NCBI GenBank assembly: GCA_003023665.1
Contig: PXYR01000003.1
Coordinates: 12,860 to 38,292 of the forward strand
DNA: 25,433 bases
DNA from: Bacteroidota bacterium
GTDB lineage: Bacteria > Bacteroidota > Bacteroidia > Flavobacteriales > Schleiferiaceae
Direction: 5' to 3'
Under the pieces are notes generated by a model. It searched no databases and was not told the origin of the DNA. It saw nothing but the letters and a program-made list of their open reading frames with translations. Positions 7,053 through 15,407 of the stretch are shown piece after piece (positions within the stretch are counted from its first letter, which is position 1; each line of letters starts with the position of its first letter). The translations under genes were made by a program, and so were the position numbers.

Positions 7053-9320
7053 TTAGGCATTTTGCGTCTTAATTAAGTTCAAAGCAGAACCCGCTTTAAA
7101 CCAATCAATTTGTTGTGCATTGTACGTATGATTCAACTTTATAATGTTAGTAGAACCGTCCGCGTGAACAACCTCTAGTGTCAATTGCTTGCCCGGTGCA
7201 AACTCTGCAAGATCTGTAAAGTTGAAGGTATCGTCCACCTGGATAAGGTTGTAATCCGCTTCGTTATCAAAGGTTAGCCCCAACATTCCTTGCTTCTTCA
7301 AGTTGGTTTCGTGAATACGAGCAAAGGATTTTACAATTACTGCGCGAACTCCCAAATGACGTGGTTCCATTGCAGCATGCTCTCTTGAAGATCCCTCACC
7401 ATAGTTATGATCTCCTACCACTATTGTTGGTACGCCTGCAGCTTTATATGCTCGAGCTACATTTGGCACTTCGTCCACACTACCATCCAATTGGCTTGTT
7501 ACTGCATTGGTCTCTTTGGTAAACGCATTTACCGCTCCAATCAAACAGTTGTTTGAAATGTTATCTAAATGGCCACGGTATCGCAACCACGGTCCAGCCA
7601 TAGAAATGTGGTCAGTAGTACATTTACCAAAGGCTTTTATCAAGAGCTTAGCTCCATGGATATTCGCTCCGTCCCAAGGTTCAAATGGACTTAATAATTG
7701 TAATCGCTGTGAATCTGGGTTTACAACCACATTCACACCTGAGCCGTCTGCTGCAGGTGCTTGATAACCGTTATCCTCTACATCAAAACCCGCAGAAGGC
7801 AGTTCGTGGCCTGTTGGCTCTGCCAACATCACTTTTTCACCCTTTGCATTCATCAATGTATCCGTTACTGGATTGAAATCTAGTTTTCCTGAAATCGCAA
7901 TCGCAGCAACCATTTCTGGTGAGGTAACAAAAGCGTGCGTATTAGGATTACCGTCTGCCCTCTTAGCAAAGTTTCTATTGAAGGAGTGAACAATAGAATT
8001 CTTCTCCTGCTTCTCTGCTCCCTCACGAGCCCACTGGCCAATACAAGGCCCACAGGCATTGGTGAATATTCTTGTACCCTCAAGTTTATTGAAAGTATCC
8101 ATCAAACCATCTCGTTCTGCTGTATACCTGACCTGTTCAGAACCTGGATTTATACCTAAAATAGCTTTAGGCGCAATTCCTTTCTCCACAGCATCTGCCA
8201 CAATTGAAGCGGCTCTAGTCAAGTCCTCGTAAGAGGAATTTGTACATGATCCTATTAATGCCCACTCTATATCCGTTGGCCAATCATTTGCCGCAGCTTT
8301 ATCCTTCATTTCTGCCACTGGAGTGGCAAGATCCGGGGTAAATGGCCCGTTCAAATGTGGTGTTAATTCGTCTAGGTTAATTTCTATGACTTGATCAAAG
8401 TATTGCTCGGGGTTTGCATAAACTTCAGCATCGCCAGTCAAATGTTCGGAAACAGCATCAGCAGCATCTACCACATCTTGTCTTCCAGTTGCAGACAAGT
8501 ATCGTCTCATACTGTCGTCGTAACCAAATGTGGAGGTAGTAGCGCCAATCTCTGCGCCCATGTTACAGATGGTACCTTTTCCTGTGGCACTTAAACTTTC
8601 TGCACCTTCGCCAAAGTATTCTACAATACACCCCGTACCGCCTTTTACAGTAAGTATTCCTGCAACTTTTAGTATTACATCCTTTGGAGCAGTCCATCCA
8701 TTAAGACGGCCCGTAAGTTTCACACCAATCAATTTTGGAAATTTCAACTCCCAAGGCATTCCGGCCATTACATCAACAGCATCTGCACCACCAACACCAA
8801 TAGCTACCATTCCTAATCCACCAGCGTTCACTGTGTGGGAATCGGTTCCTATCATCATTCCACCTGGGAATGCATAATTTTCTAAAACTACTTGGTGAAT
8901 AATTCCAGCACCTGGCTTCCAAAAGCCAATTCCATATTTGTTACATACGGAAGAAAGAAAGTTGAACACTTCGTTATTCTTGTTTATTCCGTCCTGTAAA
9001 TCTTTATCTGCGCCTATTCTTGCTTGAATCAAGTGATCGGCATGAGCAGTTGAGGGAACAGCAACTTTGTCCTTTCCAGCCTGCATAAATTGCAACAAGG
9101 CCATTTGGGCTGTAGCATCTTGCATGGCCACACGATCCGGTGCAAAGTCTACATAACTTGTACCTCTGTCATGGGCATGTTCTGCATTGCCCTCCCACAG
9201 GTGAGCATACAAAATTTTCTCAGATAGCGTAAGTGGCTTACCAACCGCCTTGCGTGCGGCAGCAATGCGCTCAGGATAGCGCTCATACACTTTGCGAATC
9301 ATATCGATATCAAAAGTCAT
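7053..9320 (-). CDS. acn: Aconitate hydratase, mitochondrial type
   Basis: Aconitase interconverts citrate and isocitrate in the TCA cycle using a [4Fe-4S] cluster. The three cluster cysteines are visible at Cys359 (IGSCTNSS) and Cys423 and Cys426 (TNACGPCIGQW). Other active-site motifs are GTDSHTVNAGGLGMVAIGVG at 158-177 and GEGSSREHAAMEPRHLG at 641-657, with the catalytic serine loop. At 755 residues it is the shorter mitochondrial-type form, not the roughly 890-residue AcnA/IRP1 type or AcnB. The ATG at 9320 begins MTFDIDMIRKVYERYPERI. It is monocistronic, bounded by the hairpin at 6996-7034 and a 165-base gap upstream. That gap holds no clear gene; a weak promoter-like TAGGTTTC is present on the minus strand. 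Confidence 0.97.
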   Translation of the reverse strand: MTFDIDMIRKVYERYPERIAAARKAVGKPLTLSEKILYAHLWEGNAEHAHDRGTSYVDFAPDRVAMQDATAQMALLQFMQAGKDKVAVPSTAHADHLIQARIGADKDLQDGINKNNEVFNFLSSVCNKYGIGFWKPGAGIIHQVVLENYAFPGGMMIGTDSHTVNAGGLGMVAIGVGGADAVDVMAGMPWELKFPKLIGVKLTGRLNGWTAPKDVILKVAGILTVKGGTGCIVEYFGEGAESLSATGKGTICNMGAEIGATTSTFGYDDSMRRYLSATGRQDVVDAADAVSEHLTGDAEVYANPEQYFDQVIEINLDELTPHLNGPFTPDLATPVAEMKDKAAANDWPTDIEWALIGSCTNSSYEDLTRAASIVADAVEKGIAPKAILGINPGSEQVRYTAERDGLMDTFNKLEGTRIFTNACGPCIGQWAREGAEKQEKNSIVHSFNRNFAKRADGNPNTHAFVTSPEMVAAIAISGKLDFNPVTDTLMNAKGEKVMLAEPTGHELPSAGFDVEDNGYQAPAADGSGVNVVVNPDSQRLQLLSPFEPWDGANIHGAKLLIKAFGKCTTDHISMAGPWLRYRGHLDNISNNCLIGAVNAFTKETNAVTSQLDGSVDEVPNVARAYKAAGVPTIVVGDHNYGEGSSREHAAMEPRHLGVRAVIVKSFARIHETNLKKQGMLGLTFDNEADYNLIQVDDTFNFTDLAEFAPGKQLTLEVVHADGSTNIIKLNHTYNAQQIDWFKAGSALNLIKTQNA

Positions 9321-9485
9321 ATCAGGGTGTTTTTGGCTTTAGTGGCACGAATTTACTACATAATCAGGCTTGTTCAGCATGGCTTTTAGCTAACAAGTAA
9401 TAGTAGAAACCTATTCTTGAAATATTCTTAAAAATAGGGGTTTGTAAAAAATAAAATGATAAAATAACATCACGTTAATTCCGAA

Positions 9486-10304
9486 TTAAGGAATTAACAC
9501 TTTTAAATTATGAAACCATTGGTCACCTTCTAATCGTAAAACATGAATTCCTGGTGTCCAACCCAAGGTATTTAAGTGATGTAATGAGTGAGCCGCAGCT
9601 TTATACAATTCCCTGCCTTGCATGTCAAAAGCAGTTAATCCAATTGGCTGGTCTGTTTTCAAGGAAATACTTCTACCGTCATTGGTCAGCACCATATTCT
9701 TAAGAACCTGATCCATCACATCCAATAACTCATAAGCTACGGTGAAGGAGGTGTCTTTATCAGGGTTAAAACTCCAATCCTTGATGGTAACGCTTTTTGC
9801 ACTATCCGCAACATCTAATCTCAGCCAGCCGTAACAAGCGCTGTCATTTTTTAGAATACGAAGGCCAAGATAACCGTCCGTCACGGGACCAGCCCAGTTT
9901 GAATTTGGATAGGCAACGCCATCCACCAAAAACGCCATGTAACCCAATTTTAAAGTTGAATTGATTCCAGAAAAACCGGAATTGGCATTGAGAACGGTGC
10001 CAGGAATTGCATTATCCACGTAATTGAAACTGTTTTTGGCAGCCCCTAGTGCAAGATTTCCTTGAATACTGTCACCGGAACGTAAAAGAACAGAGGTAAC
10101 ATTACCCAGTTGACCGCCGTTTAAAACGTGTTCTATGGTAAAATCTACAACAGTATCGCCGTCTAAGTCCAATTCAAATATGCCATCAACAATGGTTGTA
10201 TCGTCAATATCTGTGTACAATAGTTGTGCTTGTGCCGTATTTGCACCCAGAATGGCTGCAGCCGCACTCAGGTAAGACGATATTTTCTTGGACTTGTTTG
10301 ACAT
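9486..10304 (-). CDS. Secreted protein with type IX secretion (Por) C-terminal domain
   Basis: The protein has 272 residues. It begins with a signal peptide ending ILGANTAQA before Gln27. A middle region of unknown function follows (about 30-195) with Asp-rich stretches such as ELDLDGDTVVDF, which could bind calcium. The last 75 residues have the layout of a T9SS sorting domain: SISLKTDQPIGLTAFDMQGRE, then a turn-rich stretch and TPGIHVLRLEG and HNLKVLIP. Such domains target cargo through the outer membrane and are usually cleaved off at the surface. It begins 15 bases after the stop of the AlkP-sulfotransferase gene and could share its transcript, although a perfect -7 element lies just before its ATG. 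Confidence 0.82.
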   Translation of the reverse strand: MSNKSKKISSYLSAAAAILGANTAQAQLLYTDIDDTTIVDGIFELDLDGDTVVDFTIEHVLNGGQLGNVTSVLLRSGDSIQGNLALGAAKNSFNYVDNAIPGTVLNANSGFSGINSTLKLGYMAFLVDGVAYPNSNWAGPVTDGYLGLRILKNDSACYGWLRLDVADSAKSVTIKDWSFNPDKDTSFTVAYELLDVMDQVLKNMVLTNDGRSISLKTDQPIGLTAFDMQGRELYKAAAHSLHHLNTLGWTPGIHVLRLEGDQWFHNLKVLIP

Positions 10305-10309
10305 GTCGG

Positions 10310-10317
10310 CAAATATA
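10310..10317 (-). promoter_or_regulatory. TATATTTG -7 element five bases before the T9SS-protein start
   Basis: Read on the minus strand, the 15-base junction after the AlkP-fusion stop contains TATATTTG, a perfect TAnnTTTG match, ending five bases before the ATG. A transcript from it would have almost no leader. No good TTG lies at the -33 spacing, so support is partial. Confidence 0.38.
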
Positions 10318-10319
10318 AT

Positions 10320-12776
10320 CTAAAAGCTTCTGAGCTGCGGCGAAATAACACTCTTTAACAAGGAAATATCAACCTTCTTATTCACTGCTTTGGAAAGCAA
10401 CTGTAGACTTTGCAAAAGGGATTCATTTATCCAATCATCTTCAACAGCGCTAATCAGTTCGTTGTAGTCCAATTCAATAACAATAGTATGTGGATCTAAT
10501 GCTAAGATGAGTGATGTCTTTTTGAACGCATCCTCCCAATTCACCCTTTCATTTAAACCCAAAGGGACTGTTTCTTGACCTTTCATCCTCCGCTGACTTT
10601 GAAGAATCTGGTCCAATGATCGCTTCATTCTAACTACTACCTTTTTACCTCTAGGTAAAGGGGCATCTTGAATGAGAGGTTCAACAATCTTAATTGCTTT
10701 TCCACGTTGAGCAATCAACCACTGCTCATCAACAGTCCAACTTCTTAATTTCTCGTGCTCATAAAAGCCCTTTGAGTTGAATGCGTTTGATTTTCGGACA
10801 CGGTCGGTCACAGCAGGTATTCCGCAGGCTTCCAATAACTGCATAGCCATGGATGTTCCACTTCTAGGGGCGCCTGTTACAATGTATAGGGTTTCTGCTT
10901 GATCATCAGTAAGCATTTTAATTTGTAAGGCTTTCGCGGTCTTTGCTTCATCATGCATCCCAAGTTTGGAAAATGAAATGGCGGCAATGCCGTGAATGGC
11001 AGGCTGAAAAAATAAAAGACCGGCACTTTGAAGTGCCGCATCTAAACACTTTTCCCAATTTTCAGTCAACAAAAAGAATCGAGCGCGCAGATTCCACATG
11101 TCTACAGATTCATGTTCGGGATTAGATACTAAACCTTCCAATTCATTATATGCGCCAGACTTAAGTAATAATTTACCCCAAAGAATGACCTCTTCCTCTA
11201 AGCAACGATTAGTTAGATTCTCCGGTAAAAACACCTGTTTACCCTTTTTAAGTTCTACGAGCGACCTGTAATAAGACCATATCAAATTGCTCTGATTGGT
11301 AACCTTAGAGAGCATGTGTTCTAAATCATTGAAATTCCCAGAATCAACTAATACAGAAGCCGCCAACTGCAGGTACCGTTCTGGTACATCATCACCTTCT
11401 ATCATATTAGCAATGATACGCCATGCCTCCGGCAAGCGTTTTTCAGCTCGAAGACTACGCGCTAAATAATATTGGTTTTCAAGAAGTCGACCTTGGTCGC
11501 CTGAAACCTGATTTTGCTCCAGATATCCTAAATCAATTAAGGATTGTAACAGCTCTTCATCACCAGAATAACCCTCTTTTACAGACGGTTCTTTTTGAAT
11601 ACTTTTTTGCTCAATAGGCTTGCCAGAGAATTTTACAGGAACCACGCCTGACATTGATGATGGGGCAATAAGCTTGTGTGTGGCAAGTACGATTGGCCCT
11701 ATATCCAAAAGGTTCAATCCCTTCCAGGCCATTTCATCCTTAAATAAGGGCCCCTGTGCAACAAAAATGCCGTGAAACTTATGCTCCAAAGCTGGAGCAC
11801 CGGCATGTTCGGGTAAGCGTATCAAGCGTTCCTTTCCGGAAACGAATCCGTGGTCGCTCATTAGAATAGCTGAACCATTACCATCCAATCGTTCCAATAG
11901 TACTTGAAGACAGAGGTCGTGTAGGCGGTAGGCGCTCTCAACTATATGCTGGTACTTTTGAAAATCAATATCCGACACTCCTTTGAGTTGTGGAGGTGCG
12001 TATTTCATGCCCAGATGTTTGTAATGGTCCAATGCGTCAAAGTAGATACTGGCATGACCTCCCGTTCCGTAATCCAAAGCAAAAGTGGCAAGTAGTTGAA
12101 CATTTAGCGCATGGGTAGTGATTTTTAATACACTTCTAACAATATCATCCTTGCTATCCAATTCCATGTCTGGAAAGAATTGGGCCATAGCAGCGGAAGG
12201 AATATCCTCTGGTTGAAGAATTAAGGACTTTAAAATTTGCTGGTATTCACTAGGAGTCACTCCATCTTCCATCCAGCGTAAATCTTCACTAACGGCTAGG
12301 TTTGAGATTCTAAACGCACCGTAAGAACTTTCCTTTGCAGGATGTGAAGGCCACCACGCCACACTTGCAGCGGGAATACCTTCACTTTCCAAATAATCAA
12401 AGTATGTGGATAGTTTTACGGAAGACCCTCTTACTGCTCGAATCTCACCTTCATAAAATTCCGTGAAACCATGAACTCCATGCTTAGAAGGCCAAGCTGA
12501 TGTTGCCACAGAAGTCCATAACATGGGCGAAATGGGCGGATCCAAAGTAGCCAATTTTGAATGCACTCCTTTAGACATCAATTCTGCAACCCCAGGCAAT
12601 TTACCTTGTTGTAGCAGTGGATTCATTATATTCCAATCCGCTGCATCCCATCCAATCAACATACTCTGGTAACGTATACCTTGTTTTACTTCTGGAAGTG
12701 CAATTCCTTTGAGTTCGGCTATATTTTTATAGCCGCCTGCTAAAAAGCCAAGGGTATGTTTAAGATTCACAGTCAC
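10320..12776 (-). CDS. AlkP-superfamily phosphodiesterase / TPR-like / sulfotransferase fusion
   Basis: This is an 818-residue three-part protein. Residues about 35-385 form a type I phosphodiesterase/nucleotide pyrophosphatase domain of the alkaline phosphatase superfamily. It has IGWDAADW (Asp44), the nucleophile region MLWTSVATS (Thr88), DALDHYKH (Asp247, His251), MSDHGF (Asp308, His309) and His335, so the two-metal site looks complete. Residues about 405-625 are alpha-helical and TPR-like. Residues 630-818 are a sulfotransferase-type P-loop domain, with GAPRSGTS at 635-642 for the 5' phosphosulfate and Arg719-x7-Ser727 fitting the 3' phosphate site. There is no signal peptide, so it is probably cytoplasmic. 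The start is GTG at 12776, with a second in-frame GTG at 12770. What it cleaves or transfers is unknown. Confidence 0.85.
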   Translation of the reverse strand: MTVNLKHTLGFLAGGYKNIAELKGIALPEVKQGIRYQSMLIGWDAADWNIMNPLLQQGKLPGVAELMSKGVHSKLATLDPPISPMLWTSVATSAWPSKHGVHGFTEFYEGEIRAVRGSSVKLSTYFDYLESEGIPAASVAWWPSHPAKESSYGAFRISNLAVSEDLRWMEDGVTPSEYQQILKSLILQPEDIPSAAMAQFFPDMELDSKDDIVRSVLKITTHALNVQLLATFALDYGTGGHASIYFDALDHYKHLGMKYAPPQLKGVSDIDFQKYQHIVESAYRLHDLCLQVLLERLDGNGSAILMSDHGFVSGKERLIRLPEHAGAPALEHKFHGIFVAQGPLFKDEMAWKGLNLLDIGPIVLATHKLIAPSSMSGVVPVKFSGKPIEQKSIQKEPSVKEGYSGDEELLQSLIDLGYLEQNQVSGDQGRLLENQYYLARSLRAEKRLPEAWRIIANMIEGDDVPERYLQLAASVLVDSGNFNDLEHMLSKVTNQSNLIWSYYRSLVELKKGKQVFLPENLTNRCLEEEVILWGKLLLKSGAYNELEGLVSNPEHESVDMWNLRARFFLLTENWEKCLDAALQSAGLLFFQPAIHGIAAISFSKLGMHDEAKTAKALQIKMLTDDQAETLYIVTGAPRSGTSMAMQLLEACGIPAVTDRVRKSNAFNSKGFYEHEKLRSWTVDEQWLIAQRGKAIKIVEPLIQDAPLPRGKKVVVRMKRSLDQILQSQRRMKGQETVPLGLNERVNWEDAFKKTSLILALDPHTIVIELDYNELISAVEDDWINESLLQSLQLLSKAVNKKVDISLLKSVISPQLRSF

Positions 12777-12793
12777 GGCGTAAAAGTAATTGC

Positions 12794-12801
12794 TAAATTT
12801 G
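12794..12801 (+). promoter_or_regulatory. Possible -7 element TAAATTTG of the ABC permease gene
   Basis: TAAATTTG matches TAnnTTTG exactly and ends 23 bases before the ATG at 12825, a normal leader length. It lies in the short divergent gap with the AlkP-fusion gene. No convincing -33 TTG is present. Confidence 0.38.
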
Positions 12802-12824
12802 GCTTAAGCTCAAAGACCCTACCT

Positions 12825-14063
12825 ATGCGTTTAAAGAATTTTACCGAAACTACCTCCCTAGCATGGTCCGCCATTAGAGCTTCTCCGCTTAGAACCATTT
12901 TGACTTCTTTAATAATTTCTTTTGGAATCATGGCTTTGGTAGGCATCTTGAGTGCTACAGATGCTCTCAAGCAGAGCTTAGAGAGCAACTTTACTTCACT
13001 TGGTGCAAACACCTTGACCATAAGAAACTCTCAAGGCGGTTTTTTTGTGGGTAATGCCGATTACCGCCAAAATCCAAAAATTTCTTTTCGTGAAGCATTG
13101 GGCTTTAAGGAGCGTATGGATTATCCGGGCTCAAAGACATCGCTCACTTACAGAGCATCTGGAATAGCCAAACTTTCATATAAGAACATAAGTACTAACC
13201 CCAACACTTCAATCACCGCTACGGATGAAAACTATATGTATACAGGGGGCTTTGAACTTGCAGAAGGAAGAAATTTTACTGTAGACGATGTGTATTCAGG
13301 TCGTAATTATACCATCCTAGGAAGTGAAACCAAGACCGATTTATTTGGAGACGCACCTGCCTCTGGTCAAACCATACGCATACAAGGAAAACCGTATTTG
13401 GTAATAGGCGTACTTCAAGAAAAAGGTTCTTCAGGTTTATTTTCTGGCGATCGAGGTGCCTGGGTCACTTTAAATTACGCGCGGGCAAATTTTTCCGGAA
13501 CCAATCCCAACTATACCTTAAGTGTAAATGCCCCAAGTGCTGAAACGCTAGATGCAGTTCAAGGGCAATGCATGGCATTGATGCGAAGCGTAAGAAAATT
13601 AGTTCCAAAAGAGCGTGATAATTTTAGCATTACAAGAAGTGACAGCGTAGCCAAGAGCCTCATTGAAAATCTAAATATGGTCACCTCTGGTGCATTCATC
13701 ATTGGCTCTATCACCTTATTGGGAGCATCCATTGCGCTAATGAATATCATGTTAGTAAGTGTTACTGAGCGCACAAGAGAAATTGGAACTCGCAAAGCCA
13801 TAGGTGCTACTAAGCGTGCTATTAGCTCTCAATTTCTTACGGAAGCCGTAATGATCACTCAATTAGGCGGATGGACAGGTATCCTTTTTGGAATTGCTAT
13901 TGGCAATGTTGTTGCCAACCAAATTGGAGGGTTTTTCTTTATACCCTGGCTGTGGATAATAGTAGCTTTTATTATTTCCGTATTCGTTGGGGTGGCTGCA
14001 GGATGGTATCCTGCGAATAAAGCAGCCGACTTAGATCCCGTGGAGGCACTTCGTTACGAATAA
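12825..14063 (+). CDS. MacB/FtsX-type ABC transporter permease
   Basis: This is the membrane subunit of a MacB-like ABC system; such permeases drive tripartite efflux, lipoprotein handling or peptide export with a separate ATPase. The 412-residue protein has the expected topology: one helix near residues 24-46, a large periplasmic domain (about 50-280), then three helices in the last 130 residues. The cytoplasmic motif VTERTREIGTRKAIGATKRA after helix 2 and the closing AADLDPVEALRYE are hallmarks of the family. The frame opens at 12756, but those extra 23 residues overlap the divergent gene, so ATG 12825 (MRLKNFTETTSLAW) is chosen. No ATPase or adaptor gene lies beside it. Confidence 0.92.
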   Translation: MRLKNFTETTSLAWSAIRASPLRTILTSLIISFGIMALVGILSATDALKQSLESNFTSLGANTLTIRNSQGGFFVGNADYRQNPKISFREALGFKERMDYPGSKTSLTYRASGIAKLSYKNISTNPNTSITATDENYMYTGGFELAEGRNFTVDDVYSGRNYTILGSETKTDLFGDAPASGQTIRIQGKPYLVIGVLQEKGSSGLFSGDRGAWVTLNYARANFSGTNPNYTLSVNAPSAETLDAVQGQCMALMRSVRKLVPKERDNFSITRSDSVAKSLIENLNMVTSGAFIIGSITLLGASIALMNIMLVSVTERTREIGTRKAIGATKRAISSQFLTEAVMITQLGGWTGILFGIAIGNVVANQIGGFFFIPWLWIIVAFIISVFVGVAAGWYPANKAADLDPVEALRYE

Positions 14064-14132
14064 GAAGATTGCTTTTGATATTTGCTATGAATGAAATCAT
14101 GGCAATTGTTGTGACCCATATCAGATACATAA

Positions 14133-14162
14133 AAAAAGCCACCCTGTGCAGGGCGGCTTTTT
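14133..14162. terminator. Terminator between the permease gene and rplI
   Basis: Arms 14133-14146 and 14149-14162 pair with A-rich and T-rich ends. In plus-strand RNA there is one A-C mismatch. In minus-strand RNA the same position is a G-U pair, so the stem is better for ending the rpsF-rpsR-rplI transcript, though it may also serve the permease gene. Confidence 0.85.
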
Positions 14163-14190
14163 GAGCATTCGTGATTTTCTAGATAGTTGA

Positions 14191-14640
14191 TTAAGCTTCT
14201 GCTACAACTTCAAATTCAAAGTTTACGACTACTTCACGGTGTAGACGAACTGCAGCGGTATAACGACCTAAGGCCTTGATAGAACCGCCCACTATTTGGA
14301 TGAACTTCTTTTCAAGTGTAACACCTGATTTTGATAACTCATCTGCTAAGTTTTGATTTGTGATGGCTCCAAATAATTTGTTACCTGTTCCAACTTTCGC
14401 AGTCATTTTTATTTCTACACCTGCTAATTTTTCAGCCATAGCTTGAGCATCAGTGATTGCTTGAGCTTCTTTGTGTGCGCGCTGGCGCAGATTTTCAGCT
14501 AAAACTTTCTTTGCACTCTCTGTTGCCAAAACTCCAAACCCTTGTGGGATTAGGAAGTTCCGTCCGTAACCGTCTTTTACAGTTACCACGTCATCAGTAA
14601 AACCTAAGTTTTCTACGTCTTTCTTTAGAATGATTTCCAT
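14191..14640 (-). CDS. rplI: 50S ribosomal protein L9
   Basis: bL9 binds 23S rRNA at the base of the L1 stalk. The 149-residue protein has the N-terminal motif MEIILKKDVENLGFTDDVV followed by VKDGYGRNFLIPQGFG, then a long charged helix (about 41-75) linking to the C-terminal domain; this is the normal length and layout. It is the last gene of the operon, nine bases after rpsR, and is followed by a terminator. Confidence 0.98.
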   Translation of the reverse strand: MEIILKKDVENLGFTDDVVTVKDGYGRNFLIPQGFGVLATESAKKVLAENLRQRAHKEAQAITDAQAMAEKLAGVEIKMTAKVGTGNKLFGAITNQNLADELSKSGVTLEKKFIQIVGGSIKALGRYTAAVRLHREVVVNFEFEVVAEA

Positions 14641-14649
14641 GGTACTGAA

Positions 14650-14925
14650 TTATTTAAGGTTATCAGCTACGTAAGGCATCAATGCAATGTGTCGAGCACG
14701 CTTGATAGCTGTAGATAATTTTCTTTGATACTTCAATGAAGTTCCCGTTAGACGGCGCGGTAAGATTTTACCCTGTGGGTTCACAAAACGCAACAAGTAA
14801 TCTGGGTCCTTGTAATCGATGTATTTAATACCTGACTTTTTAAAGCGACAGTATTTCTTTTGGTTACCGCTCTCAACATTGATTGGTTGTAGGTAACGTA
14901 CGTTGTCTTTTCCTCTAGTTGCCAT
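14650..14925 (-). CDS. rpsR: 30S ribosomal protein S18
   Basis: bS18 pairs with bS6 on the 30S platform. The 91-residue protein has the conserved core IKYIDYKDPDYLLRFVNPQG and RRLTGTSLKYQRKLSTAIKR, followed by ARHIALMPYV. It sits between rpsF (13 bases upstream) and rplI, the usual order in bacteria. Confidence 0.98.
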   Translation of the reverse strand: MATRGKDNVRYLQPINVESGNQKKYCRFKKSGIKYIDYKDPDYLLRFVNPQGKILPRRLTGTSLKYQRKLSTAIKRARHIALMPYVADNLK

Positions 14926-14938
14926 AATTCCTTTCTGA

Positions 14939-15271
14939 TTAAGCGTTTACTCTGGCACGACGCTTTGCAGCGTACTCAATACCATATTTATCCATTCTAA
15001 CTGTCAAAAAGCGCATGATACGCTCGTCACGCTTAAATTCAACTTCCAAAGGAGAAATAGCCTCTCCAGGTGCTGTGAATTCTACAAAGTGGTAAAAGCC
15101 ACTTTTTTTCTTTTGAATTGGGTAAGCCATCTTCTTGAGGCCCCAATTTTCTTTGCTGATAATGCTTGCGCCTCTCTCTTTCAAGAATGACACGTACTTA
15201 TCTACCGCTTCCTTTACCTGATCTTCAGATAAAACGGGATTCAAAATGAAAACGGTTTCGTACTGATTCAT
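14939..15271 (-). CDS. rpsF: 30S ribosomal protein S6
   Basis: bS6 is the partner of S18 on the 30S platform. The 110-residue protein begins MNQYETVFILNPVLSEDQV, with the family motifs WGLKKMAYPIQKKKSGFYHF and DERIMRFLTVRMDKY. It leads the rpsF-rpsR-rplI operon and has a well-formed promoter about 30 bases upstream. The predicted leader is only about 20 bases, too short for the S6:S18-binding leader RNA seen in many bacteria. Confidence 0.98.
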   Translation of the reverse strand: MNQYETVFILNPVLSEDQVKEAVDKYVSFLKERGASIISKENWGLKKMAYPIQKKKSGFYHFVEFTAPGEAISPLEVEFKRDERIMRFLTVRMDKYGIEYAAKRRARVNA

Positions 15272-15300
15272 AATTAATTAGTCTTAAAAATTAAGGAGTG

Positions 15301-15331
15301 CAAATGTACAAGACTTTTTGGATTGAACCAA
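15301..15331 (-). promoter_or_regulatory. Promoter of the rpsF operon (TTG-N20-TACATTTG)
   Basis: On the minus strand a TTG at 15331-15329 is followed after 20 bases by TACATTTG at 15308-15301, fitting the Bacteroidota -33/-7 consensus TTG-N(17-23)-TAnnTTTG. The start codon of rpsF is 29 bases downstream. Confidence 0.6.
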
Positions 15332-15374
15332 CTAATGTTAGCAACGTGTTTACAGCCTTTTTCTAATGAGGTAT

Positions 15375-15403
15375 TTGACGGGAGGAAAGGTCGCTTATAT
15401 TTG
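15375..15403 (+). promoter_or_regulatory. Promoter of dnaX (TTG-N18-TATATTTG), giving a near-leaderless mRNA
   Basis: TTG at 15375-15377 and TATATTTG at 15396-15403 are 18 bases apart and match the Bacteroidota consensus fully. The -7 element ends only four bases before the preferred dnaX ATG at 15408, so transcription would begin at or very near the start codon. Confidence 0.5.
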
Positions 15404-15407
15404 TGAT

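Noticed and set aside
8530..8877. 115-codon plus-strand frame inside aconitase
   Set aside because: It is antisense to a conserved region of acn, with a Pro/Ser-rich product and no start signal.
15272..15300. S6:S18-binding leader RNA before rpsF
   Set aside because: The promoter sits about 30 bases upstream, leaving a leader too short for the structured motif, and no suitable stem with a CCG bulge is visible.
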